From NCBI GenBank assembly GCA_002493005.1, contig DKXL01000057.1, positions 1 through 31,950 on the forward strand: 31,950 bases of DNA, written 5' to 3'. This stretch comes from Ruminococcaceae bacterium UBA7127 (lineage in GTDB: Bacteria; Bacillota; Clostridia; Oscillospirales; Acutalibacteraceae). Numbering within the stretch: the first letter of the stretch is position 1; every line of letters starts with the position of its first letter. Position numbers and translations under genes: made by a program. Of the stretch, positions 23,660 to 31,700 are shown piece by piece. Under the pieces are notes generated by a model that did not search any database, was not told where the DNA came from, and was given only the letters and a program-made list of their open reading frames with translations.

Positions 23660-24388
23660 TTATGCTATTATTAAATCTTTAATCTTAAATACGTCACCGT
23701 CCATAACTCTGTAGTTGCTCCTCAGTTCGCCCTCAATTTCGGGGGAAATGCTCTGGTGAATGTACAGACTGTCAATTCCGAAATCAGCCGCGCCGCCGAT
23801 ATCGCTCAGATAATCGTTGCCAATCATTATTGATTCGTTCTTTTTTAGACCGTATCGGTCAAAAAGGATTTGATAGTACTTTGAGTCGGGTTTTGAGCAT
23901 TCTTCGTCAGAGCTTATGCAAATTCCGTCAAAATATTTTGTAAGATTAAGCATATTAAGTTCATTTTCGGTAAAGCAACGCTGTGCATTTGATAAAAGAT
24001 AAATCTTTTTGCCTTTTGCTTTGAGCGTGTCAAGCAAATCAATTACACCGTCATACAGCTTGATGTATTTGGTTGAAAAGCATCTGAACGCTTCCGCAAC
24101 AAACCATACCTGTGATTTTGTAACCTTTGCTCCTTTTTGGGTAAACAGCTTTCTAAATACCTTATCAAGCTTGATGTCAACAACCTTGGTGTCGGGATTT
24201 TTCTTTAATACAGACTTTTTTTCATGCTCAACAAGTCTTGAATATTCGTCGTGAAGCTCACTTGATGTATAATGTGCGCCCTTGTAGCCGTACATTACAA
24301 CCATTTTATCCCAAATTTCACTGCTCCATTCATCTGTGTTAATATCTATAAGAGTTCCGTATAAATCAAAAATATAATTTTTATACAT
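23660..24388 (-). CDS. HAD-superfamily hydrolase (subfamily IA, YjjG-like)
   Basis: A 242-residue soluble phosphatase-like protein. Motif I is FDLYGTLID (7-15, nucleophile Asp8), motif II is YLLSNAQRC, the lysine motif is SKPDSKYY, and motif IV is IMIGNDYLSDIGGA. A helical cap of about 90 residues follows motif I, as in subfamily IA enzymes acting on small phosphorylated metabolites, possibly nucleotides. The ATG at 24388 has AGGAGGG 7 nt upstream, an excellent site; a much longer in-frame reading to 24895 crosses the opposite nth gene and is rejected. The substrate is unknown. Confidence 0.88.
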   Translation of the reverse strand: MYKNYIFDLYGTLIDINTDEWSSEIWDKMVVMYGYKGAHYTSSELHDEYSRLVEHEKKSVLKKNPDTKVVDIKLDKVFRKLFTQKGAKVTKSQVWFVAEAFRCFSTKYIKLYDGVIDLLDTLKAKGKKIYLLSNAQRCFTENELNMLNLTKYFDGICISSDEECSKPDSKYYQILFDRYGLKKNESIMIGNDYLSDIGGAADFGIDSLYIHQSISPEIEGELRSNYRVMDGDVFKIKDLIIA

Positions 24389-24408
24389 AGAATCGCCCTC
24401 CTGATTTG

Positions 24409-24437
24409 ATTTTAACAATTTAAACTCAAAATTGCAA
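24409..24437 (-). promoter_or_regulatory. Candidate promoter of the HAD hydrolase gene
   Basis: On the minus strand, TTGCAA (24437-24432) and TAAAAT (24414-24409) are 17 bp apart. The predicted leader is only about 14 nt and would begin at the edge of the ribosome site, which weakens the call. Confidence 0.45.
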
Positions 24438-24465
24438 TAGCAAAATTTTTGTGATAAACTATAAT
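24432..24465 (+). promoter_or_regulatory. Candidate promoter of nth, sharing the TTGCAA -35
   Basis: TTGCAA (24432-24437) and TAAACT (24455-24460) are 17 bp apart. A perfect TATAAT overlaps at 24460-24465 but has no -35 at the right distance. Either start gives a very short leader before the ATG at 24477. Confidence 0.4.
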
Positions 24466-24476
24466 CAGGTGATATT

Positions 24477-25103
24477 ATGACGAAAAAACAGATTGCGGCA
24501 AAAGCAGTTGAGGCACTCAAAACAGAGTATCCCGACGCTATTTGTTCGCTTGTATATACCGACCCTTTGCAGCTGCTGATTGCAACCCGACTTGCGGCGC
24601 AGTGCACCGATGCAAGGGTGAATATGGTTACCCCTGCGCTGTTTGAACGATTTAAAACAGTTGATGACTTTGCTTCGGCGTCTGCCGAGGAGGTTGCAGA
24701 ATATATAAAAAGCTGCGGACTTTTTAAAACAAAGTCCAAGGACATCGTGGAGATGGCAAAGATGCTGCGTGACGATTTCGACGGTGTTGTGCCCGATAAC
24801 ATTGACGACCTGATAAAGCTGCCGGGAATTGGCAGAAAAACGGCAAACCTTGTGTGCGGCGATATTTTCGGCAAGCCCGCCGTGGTGGTTGACACTCACT
24901 GTATACGAATTACACGCAGGCTCGGACTTCACGACTTGACCGACCAGAAAAAAATAGAATTTGCCCTGCGGGATATTTTGCCGCCTGACGAAAGTAATGA
25001 TTTTTGCCACAGACTTGTACTGCACGGCAGGGCAGTATGCACCGCTCGAAATGCAAAATGTGATGAGTGCTATATGAACGGATTTTGTCAAAAAGAGTTG
25101 TGA
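24477..25103 (+). CDS. nth: Endonuclease III (DNA glycosylase/AP lyase)
   Basis: A 208-residue base-excision repair enzyme that removes oxidised pyrimidines and cuts at abasic sites. It shows the helix-hairpin-helix LPGIGRKTANLV (115-126) with catalytic Lys121, catalytic Asp139 in VVDTHCIR, and the iron-sulfur cluster ligands Cys188, Cys195, Cys198 and Cys204 (C-x6-C-x2-C-x5-C). Length and motifs are complete. AGGTGA (24466-24471) sits 5 nt before the ATG. The Cof-type HAD gene follows 8 nt downstream. Confidence 0.96.
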   Translation: MTKKQIAAKAVEALKTEYPDAICSLVYTDPLQLLIATRLAAQCTDARVNMVTPALFERFKTVDDFASASAEEVAEYIKSCGLFKTKSKDIVEMAKMLRDDFDGVVPDNIDDLIKLPGIGRKTANLVCGDIFGKPAVVVDTHCIRITRRLGLHDLTDQKKIEFALRDILPPDESNDFCHRLVLHGRAVCTARNAKCDECYMNGFCQKEL

Positions 25104-25111
25104 GGAACATT

Positions 25112-25960
25112 ATGGTTAACAAAAACATAAAGCTGATAGCCCTTGACCTCGACGGCACTACTCTTACAAGCCAAAACACATTGTCATCCAAAACCAAAGA
25201 GGCAATAAAGAAAGCCGTTGCAGGTGGTATTGAGGTGGTTGTTGCAAGCGGCAGACCGTTTGCTTCAATGCCCGACAGCATACTTGAGATTGAGGGGATA
25301 AACTATATTGTTTCCTCGAACGGTGCGGCAATTCACAATGCACAAAGACAGTGTGTTTATCAAAGTCTTTTAGATGAAACGGACGTGCTCAAAATACTTG
25401 AGATTACCGCGAAATACGATTTGATTTTTGAAGCGTTTATTAACGGACTCACCTACACCGATGTGCGTTATGTTAATAATCCTATGAAGTACGGCGATAA
25501 CGAGGCGTATATTGATTATGTGAAAGCCTCCCACGGACATATTGAAGATATGCGTGCTTTTATTTTTGAGCACAGGTTGGAGCTTGACAGCGTTGAAATT
25601 GTTTGTCCCGACAAAGATTTGCGTGAACATATATGGCAAAAGTGTGCCGAGTGTATAAGCGGAGTTTATATTACGTCTTCTTCCGCAAACTTTATTGAAT
25701 TTATGAACACCGACGCGACAAAAGCGAACGCAGTAAAGCGGATATGTGATGAGCTTTGTATTGACACAGCAAGTATCTGTGCCTGCGGCAATGCCGACAA
25801 CGATGCAGATATGATACTGCTTGCAGGCATTGGTGCGGCGGTGAAGAATGCGTCGCCGAGGTGCCTGGAATATGCAGATGTGGTTGTTGCTTCCAACAAT
25901 GATGACGGTGTGGCAGAGTTGATTGATTACATTATGCATCAAAAACAGTATGAAAAATAA
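25112..25960 (+). CDS. Cof-type HAD phosphatase (subfamily IIB)
   Basis: A 282-residue soluble protein. Motif I is IALDLDGTTL (9-18, Asp12 and Asp14), motif II is VVASGRP, and a large C2B cap occupies the middle. Motif IV reads CGNADNDADMI, with Asn where the more usual form has Asp (GDxxND); the later Asp remains. Members dephosphorylate sugar phosphates or cofactors such as FMN and PLP; specificity cannot be told here. GAGGAA (25102-25107) lies at the end of nth, which it follows by 8 nt. A longer in-frame reading begins inside nth but lacks a ribosome site. Confidence 0.88.
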   Translation: MVNKNIKLIALDLDGTTLTSQNTLSSKTKEAIKKAVAGGIEVVVASGRPFASMPDSILEIEGINYIVSSNGAAIHNAQRQCVYQSLLDETDVLKILEITAKYDLIFEAFINGLTYTDVRYVNNPMKYGDNEAYIDYVKASHGHIEDMRAFIFEHRLELDSVEIVCPDKDLREHIWQKCAECISGVYITSSSANFIEFMNTDATKANAVKRICDELCIDTASICACGNADNDADMILLAGIGAAVKNASPRCLEYADVVVASNNDDGVAELIDYIMHQKQYEK

Positions 25961-25968
25961 ACCAAACA

Positions 25969-25996
25969 AAACGAGCCGATATATATCGACTCGTTT
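25969..25996. terminator. Terminator after nth-cof, before upp
   Basis: AAACGAGCCGAT (25969-25980) and ATCGACTCGTTT (25985-25996) pair over 12 bp with one C-A mismatch. T-rich sequence follows on both strands, fitting the convergent arrangement. Confidence 0.75.
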
Positions 25997-26055
25997 ATTG
26001 TTTTACATATAAAATTATTAATGATAACACCACAGTTTTGACTGCGGGAGGGGGA

Positions 26056-26682
26056 TTATTTTGTTCCGAAAATTCGGTCACCTGCGTCACCAAGACCCGG
26101 ACATATGTAGGCATTTTCATTAAGACAGCGGTCAAGACAACCTACGTAAAGCTGAATGTCGGGGTGAGCGTCGGTCAGTGCCTTGACTCCTTCGGGTGCG
26201 GCAATTATTGACATAAACTTGATTTTTTGTCCGCCGTGCTTTTTGATAAAATCGACAGCGGCAATAGCCGAGCCGCCTGTTGCGAGCATTGGGTCAACAA
26301 CGACAATCTGGCGCTGTTCAATAGGATCAGGCAGTTTGCAGTAATATTCGTGAGGCATATGAGTTTCAGGGTCGCGGTAAAGACCGATGTGCCCTACTCT
26401 TGCCGACGGAACAAGCGCCAAAATTCCGTTCACCATTCCAAGCCCTGCACGCAAAATGGGAACAACAGCAAGTTTTTTGCCTTGAATAACCGGCTGAGAA
26501 GTTTCTTCAATGGGAGTTTTTATTGTAATTTCTGTTGTTTCGAGGTCGGCAAGCGCCTCATATCCCATCAGCATTGCAATTTCCTCAACTAGGCTTCTGA
26601 ACTCAGTGGTTGTTGTGCTCTCTTTTCTGAGAAGTGTTATCTTGTGTTTTATAAGCGGATGTGTCATATAAGAAACCGACAT
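26056..26682 (-). CDS. upp: Uracil phosphoribosyltransferase
   Basis: A 208-residue enzyme, the usual length, that makes UMP from uracil and PRPP. It shows the PRPP-binding motif VVVDPMLATGGSA (127-139), AVVPILRAGLGM (72-83) and the uracil-binding C-terminus ICPGLGDAGDRIFGTK. GGAGGT is 7 nt before the ATG at 26682; an in-frame ATG at 26697 overlaps that ribosome site. It is divergent from the uracil permease gene, so uptake and capture of uracil are encoded side by side. Confidence 0.97.
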   Translation of the reverse strand: MSVSYMTHPLIKHKITLLRKESTTTTEFRSLVEEIAMLMGYEALADLETTEITIKTPIEETSQPVIQGKKLAVVPILRAGLGMVNGILALVPSARVGHIGLYRDPETHMPHEYYCKLPDPIEQRQIVVVDPMLATGGSAIAAVDFIKKHGGQKIKFMSIIAAPEGVKALTDAHPDIQLYVGCLDRCLNENAYICPGLGDAGDRIFGTK

Positions 26683-26714
26683 AATGGTTACCTCCAATGA
26701 TAAATTGTACTTTT

Positions 26715-26743
26715 ATAATACCAACAACGGTGTTAATTGTCAA
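26715..26743 (-). promoter_or_regulatory. Promoter of upp
   Basis: On the minus strand a perfect TTGACA (26743-26738) and TATTAT (26720-26715) have a 17-bp spacer. The leader is about 26 nt. Confidence 0.75.
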
Positions 26744-26781
26744 TAATTCTCTATAATTTTACAAGAAACGTCAAAAAATTA

Positions 26782-26810
26782 TTGATTTTTACAAGACAAA
26801 AATATATAAT
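26782..26810 (+). promoter_or_regulatory. Promoter of uraA
   Basis: TTGATT (26782-26787) and a perfect TATAAT (26805-26810) have a 17-bp spacer. The leader is about 45 nt, with GAGGG at 26851-26855. No PyrR-type anti-terminator or attenuator is visible in so short a leader. Confidence 0.65.
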
Positions 26811-26861
26811 TAAAATGATATGGCAGTATAATCTGCTAAATTAATTAAAAGAGGGATTGAG

Positions 26862-28328
26862 ATGAACAAAAACAACGGCGCAATTTATGACGCCAGGACT
26901 CTTGGCAAACCTAAAATGATAATTTTGGGTATTCAACATATGTTTGCAATGTTCGGCGCAACAATTCTTGTTCCTATTATTACGGGACTCGACGTTTCCA
27001 CCACGCTTCTTATGGCAGGCCTCGGCACATTGCTGTTTCATTGCATCACAAAATTTAAGGTGCCTGCATTTTTAGGCTCTTCATTTGCTTTTTTGGGGGG
27101 CTATGGTGCTGTGACTGCTATGGGTGACGGTGACCCTGCCAAAATGCTTCCTTATGCCTGTTTGGGCGTTGCCTGTGCAGGGCTTGTATACCTTATTCTT
27201 GCCGCCATTATCAAGGGCGTGGGAATCAACAAGGTTATGCGATTTTTCCCGCCTGTTGTAACAGGCCCTATCATAATTGCAATCGGTCTTGGACTTGCTC
27301 CGACAGCGGTTAGCAACTGCACCACAAACTGGACGCTTGCAATAGTTGCTCTGGCAGTTATTATAATTTTTAATATCTGGGGCAAAGGAATGGCAAAAAT
27401 TATTCCGATTATCCTTGGTCTTGTGATTTCATATGCAGTAGGACTTGTGCTTTACTTTATGGCACAGGCAAATCCAAGTCTTATGGAAGCAGCACCTTGG
27501 TTGTTTGCGGGCGGCGTGAATGATGCAGGTCAGCTTGTACCAATCTTTGATTTTAGCAAGCTCGGCACAATATGCACTAATATTTCGCAGGGCAATATCT
27601 TTGGTCCCGAGGGCTTGATTGGTGTTCCTGTATTTTGGGATAAAACAGTGTTTGGCGGCGTTGATTTTTCTAACGGGGCATTGATTGCATCTTCAATTAT
27701 CGCTATCGTTCCGATTGCACTTGCTACAATGATGGAGCACATCGGCGATATATGCGCTATCGGTTCAACTACAGGTCAAAATTATATTGAGGATCCGGGC
27801 TTGCACAGAACGCTTACCGGTGACGGTATTGCGACTACTATGGCATCATTGTTTGGAGGTCCTGCAAACACAACCTATGGCGAAAATACAGGTGTGCTTG
27901 CGCTCACAAAGGTTTATGATCCAAAAGTTATCAGAATTGCCGCCTGCTTTGCGGTTGGCGTGTCGTTCTTCCCGATTGTTTCGGCAGTTATCGGTTCAAT
28001 CCCAAGCTGCATTATCGGCGGTATTTCATTTGTGCTCTATGGTATGATTTCTGCGATTGGCGTAAGAAATGTTGTAGAAAACAAAGTTGATTTTACAAAG
28101 AGCCGCAACCTTATTGTTGCTGCTGTTATCCTTGTATGTGCACTCGGTCTTTCGGCAAATACAGTAAGCTTTGCAATCGGCAGTGCTCAGATTACACTTT
28201 CACCGCTTGCCGTAGCATCGCTTGCGGGCATCATTCTTAATGCTATTTTCCCCGGCAAGGATTACAATTTTAGCTCTGATAATGCGGGAGATGCAGTTGT
28301 AGAAAAACAGGCTAAGCCAAAGAAATAA
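26862..28328 (+). CDS. uraA: Uracil permease (NCS2/NAT family)
   Basis: A 488-residue membrane protein with 12-14 hydrophobic helices that should import uracil with protons. Family marks include IQHMFAMFGATILVP near the N-terminus, the substrate/proton glutamate in TMMEHIGDICAIG, and GGPANTTYGENTGV, the NCS2 signature form seen in uracil transporters. The soluble tail is charged. Start by GAGGG 6 nt upstream of the ATG. The divergent upp gene supports uracil over xanthine or urate as substrate. A terminator follows at 28345. Confidence 0.94.
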   Translation: MNKNNGAIYDARTLGKPKMIILGIQHMFAMFGATILVPIITGLDVSTTLLMAGLGTLLFHCITKFKVPAFLGSSFAFLGGYGAVTAMGDGDPAKMLPYACLGVACAGLVYLILAAIIKGVGINKVMRFFPPVVTGPIIIAIGLGLAPTAVSNCTTNWTLAIVALAVIIIFNIWGKGMAKIIPIILGLVISYAVGLVLYFMAQANPSLMEAAPWLFAGGVNDAGQLVPIFDFSKLGTICTNISQGNIFGPEGLIGVPVFWDKTVFGGVDFSNGALIASSIIAIVPIALATMMEHIGDICAIGSTTGQNYIEDPGLHRTLTGDGIATTMASLFGGPANTTYGENTGVLALTKVYDPKVIRIAACFAVGVSFFPIVSAVIGSIPSCIIGGISFVLYGMISAIGVRNVVENKVDFTKSRNLIVAAVILVCALGLSANTVSFAIGSAQITLSPLAVASLAGIILNAIFPGKDYNFSSDNAGDAVVEKQAKPKK

Positions 28329-28344
28329 GTTCAGCTTAATAGTT

Positions 28345-28378
28345 AAGGGACAGGCTTTAATGGCTTGTCCCTTATTTT
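28345..28378 (+). terminator. Terminator of uraA
   Basis: AAGGGACAGGC (28345-28355) and GCTTGTCCCTT (28363-28373) form an 11-bp stem with one G-T pair and a 7-nt loop, followed by ATTTT. Confidence 0.88.
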
Positions 28379-28701
28379 CTTTGCAGAAAACAGCGTAAAA
28401 GCGGTGGAGAGCCAAAATGCTGTCGCTGTTAAGTTGTTTTTTATTTTGTGTGCAGTACTTTCTCTGCTTATAAAAGCAAAAAAAGATGTGAAATGTTGCG
28501 GGTATATAATGCTATTGTGGCAGCTTCGCCTTTTGGTGCCTAAATATTGCATAGATTTACTGTCAACAACTTGTTTATTATGCTATTTTTGCTTTTTTAA
28601 TTTTATTGTTGTAGCTCTTGCAGTTATATTATGTTACTATAAATATGATTGGAGGATTAACCTCCACAAAATATTAGAAGTTTTGAAAGGAGATCAAACA
28701 C
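28379..28701. other. Gene-free region upstream of the amylase
   Basis: About 320 A/T-rich bases with no credible gene. An isolated TATAAT at 28505-28510 lacks a -35. The nearest promoter-like pair is a weak TTTATT (28602-28607) and TATATT (28625-28630) with a 17-bp spacer. A short hairpin lies at 28650-28666, and the strong ribosome site AAAGGAG at 28685-28691. The control signal of the amylase, if it is here, is not obvious. Confidence 0.5.
28650..28666 (+). promoter_or_regulatory. Leader hairpin before the amylase
   Basis: TGGAGG and CCTCCA form a perfect 6-bp stem around ATTAA. The left arm mimics a ribosome site but the right arm would mask it; the true site (28685-28691) is outside. It could be an operator or a stabilising leader hairpin. 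Confidence 0.4.
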
Positions 28702-31700
28702 ATGAAAAGAAATGGTATGAAAAAGTGTACAAGCCTTGTTTTGGTTTTGTGCCTCATACTGACTTGTATGTCTTTTGCATTTACCGGTGTTGGTGCAGCA
28801 ACAGTGGACAATGCAGCAGAGGTATCGGCTCCTACAGCAGGCGACGATAACTTTACATGGGACAATGCGTCAGTGTACTTTCTTCTCACAGACCGTTTTA
28901 AGAACGGCAAAACATCAAACGACCACTCATACGGCAGAGCAACAGATGCCAACGGCAATCCGCTTTCAGGCTGGGACACAGCGCCCGGAACATTCCACGG
29001 CGGTGACTTTGTCGGTATCACACAGGCATTAAACGACGGTTACTTCACTGACCTCGGAATCAATGCTATTTGGATTTCTGCACCTTATGAGCAGATTCAC
29101 GGCTATGTTGACTCGGGTAAGGGCTTTGCTCATTATTCTTATCACGGCTATTATGTGCTCGACTACACAAACACAGATGCAAACTTTGGTACACCGGAAG
29201 AGTTTGAAACTCTTGTAGATACTGCTCACTCAAAGGGTATCAGAGTTATTATTGATATTGTTATGAATCATACCGGTTACAACAATGTTGCCGATATGGA
29301 GGAATACAATTATGGTACACTGTTAAGCGGTGCGTCAGAATTTAAATACCAGCTCAATAACGTTGGCGATGTAAACAGTCATATCGACTTTAAGACATCA
29401 GCTGATGATTGGGGCAGATGGTGGGGTACTCAGTGGATCCGCAGCGGTTTGCCGGGATATACACCTGAGGGCGGTTCTGATCTGACAAGATCGCTTGAGG
29501 GCTTGCCTGACTTTATGACAGAGTCAACTGCAACAGTCGATATTCCTCCGCTTCTCAAAACAAAGTGGGAATTAGAGAACAGACTTGAGCAGGAAACAAA
29601 CGAGCTTGATACATATCTCCAGAGCAAGGGCAAGACAAGAACTGTTACAAATACACTTTCTTACTGGCTTTCAACATGGGTTCGTGATTATGGTGTTGAC
29701 GGATTCAGATGCGATACTGCAAAGCACGTTGACCTTGCTTCATGGAACACATTAAAGACAACCTGCGTTGACGCACTCAAGCAGTGGCGTAAGAATAATC
29801 CAAACAAGCCCGGTGCTGATTGGGACGAGGACTTCTGGATGACAGGCGAGTGCTGGGATCATAACCTTGGTTGGGGATACGATTCCTACTACACACAGGG
29901 CGGCTTTGACTCAATGATTAACTTTGAGACAACGGGCGGCGGCATGCTTGCTCAGTCAAAGCTTGCGGGTGTATATTCAAATTATGCGGATTCAATCAAC
30001 TCAAACGATAAATTTAATCAGCTTTCTTACATTTCTTCTCACGACTCTACTCTTGCAAGAGGAGATATGATTTACTTAGGTTCAGCTCTTATGTTGCTGC
30101 CGGGCGGAATCCAGGTATTCTACGGCGATGAAACAAATCGTCCACTCTCATCAAACATTGGATTTGACGGAAACGGCGGTTCGGGTCACTCACTCAGAAG
30201 TGATATGAACTGGAACAATATGGATGAAAAGGTTCTTGCTCACTGGCAAAAGGTAGGTACCTTCAGAAACAACCATGTTTCTATCGGTGCAGGTCAAAAC
30301 ATTGAGCTAAATGCAAACTCCGGTGTTGCATTCGGCAGAACCTACAGCAAAAACGGTGTTGAGGACAAGGCTGCTGCTGTTGTGGCTGCAAGCGCAAACT
30401 CAACAATTACTATTGACGTATCAAAGCTGTGGAATGACGGTCAGGCTCTTGTTAATGCTTACGACCAGTCATCATCAGTAGTATCAGGCGGCAAGGTAAC
30501 ATTTAACAGCGGCGCCAACGGCACAATCCTTATTCAGGAGCCGGACGGCAGACCGATTATGTCTGTTCAGGGTGAGCCGAAGTTTAAGGGTTCACAAACT
30601 GTTACAGTAAGTCTTGAGGAATGTGATTTTGCAAAGTGTTCTGTTGACGGCGGCAACAAGTTCATTGTTAAAGACGGCGACAAATTTACAATCGGCGGTA
30701 CTGCATACGACGGTGATACAATCAAAATTGTTCTCGAGGCAGAAAACGAGAGGGGCAGTTCAAAGAGCGTTGCGACTTTCCAAAAAGTATCTGCTGACGA
30801 GCCTACGACTGAGCCGACAACTAATCCGGCAAAAAAGGCAGAGCTTCATGTTAAGTCTTTGAGCGGTAATGCTCCTTATGCTTATGTATGGACAGGTGCA
30901 AACACCGAACACAACGGAGCTTGGCCCGGAAAGCAAATGACAGAAAAAGACAGCGAAGGCAACTATGTGCTTCATATTGATACAACAGAGAAGTTTAATG
31001 TTGTAATGAACAACGGCAGCGGCACAAAGAGTGGTGACATAACAAATCTTTACGGTGTTACTTATCTTGAGGTTGCAAACGATTACTCAACAAAGGTTAT
31101 TTCAACAGAGACACTGGGCGGCGGAGATAATCCGACTGACGAATCAGTATTAATTCGAGTTAAAACATACGATGGAAATCCGGTAAACCTTTATGTTTGG
31201 GATGGCAACACAGAGTTTAACGGCGCATGGCCCGGAAAAGCTCTTTCCGAGAAGGACGCAGACGGCTATTATGTATTTAATGTGCAGAACGCTTCAACCT
31301 GCAGTGCAATCGTAAACAATAACGGCAGCCAGTCAGATAATATTGCAGGTCTTTCAGGCGAAGTTATTATAGAAGTCAAAAGTGCAGACTGCAAATCCGT
31401 TGAGGTTACACAGAAAGAAACACCGCTCTCAGGTATGGCTCTTTTAAGACAAGAGGCAAGAGAGGTTAAGGCAATGACTGCCGCTGATTACACATCACAG
31501 AGTTTTGCGGCACTTGTTGCAATTATGCCGGCAGCAGATGCTCTTATTGCACAGGGCGATTCAGCAGACGAGACAGCTATTCAGAATACTATTACTCAGC
31601 TCCAAAACGCTAAGGCTGCTCTTAAGCTTGCTGCTCCTAAGCTTACATATGCAGTTGCAGGACAATCTCAGATTAAGGGTATTGCCGTTCCTGCTGCTGA

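Noticed and set aside
23660..24895. 411-residue reading of the HAD gene
   Set aside because: The first 169 residues are antisense to nth and precede an excellent ribosome site at 24396-24402; the family domain begins at the internal ATG at 24388.
26811..26861. PyrR or uracil-responsive attenuator before uraA
   Set aside because: The leader is about 45 nt, with no terminator hairpin and no recognisable PyrR-binding loop.
28365..28850. 161-residue open frame across the amylase leader
   Set aside because: It begins inside the uraA terminator, spans the amylase start in another frame, has no ribosome site, and its end has the low-complexity look of an out-of-frame translation.
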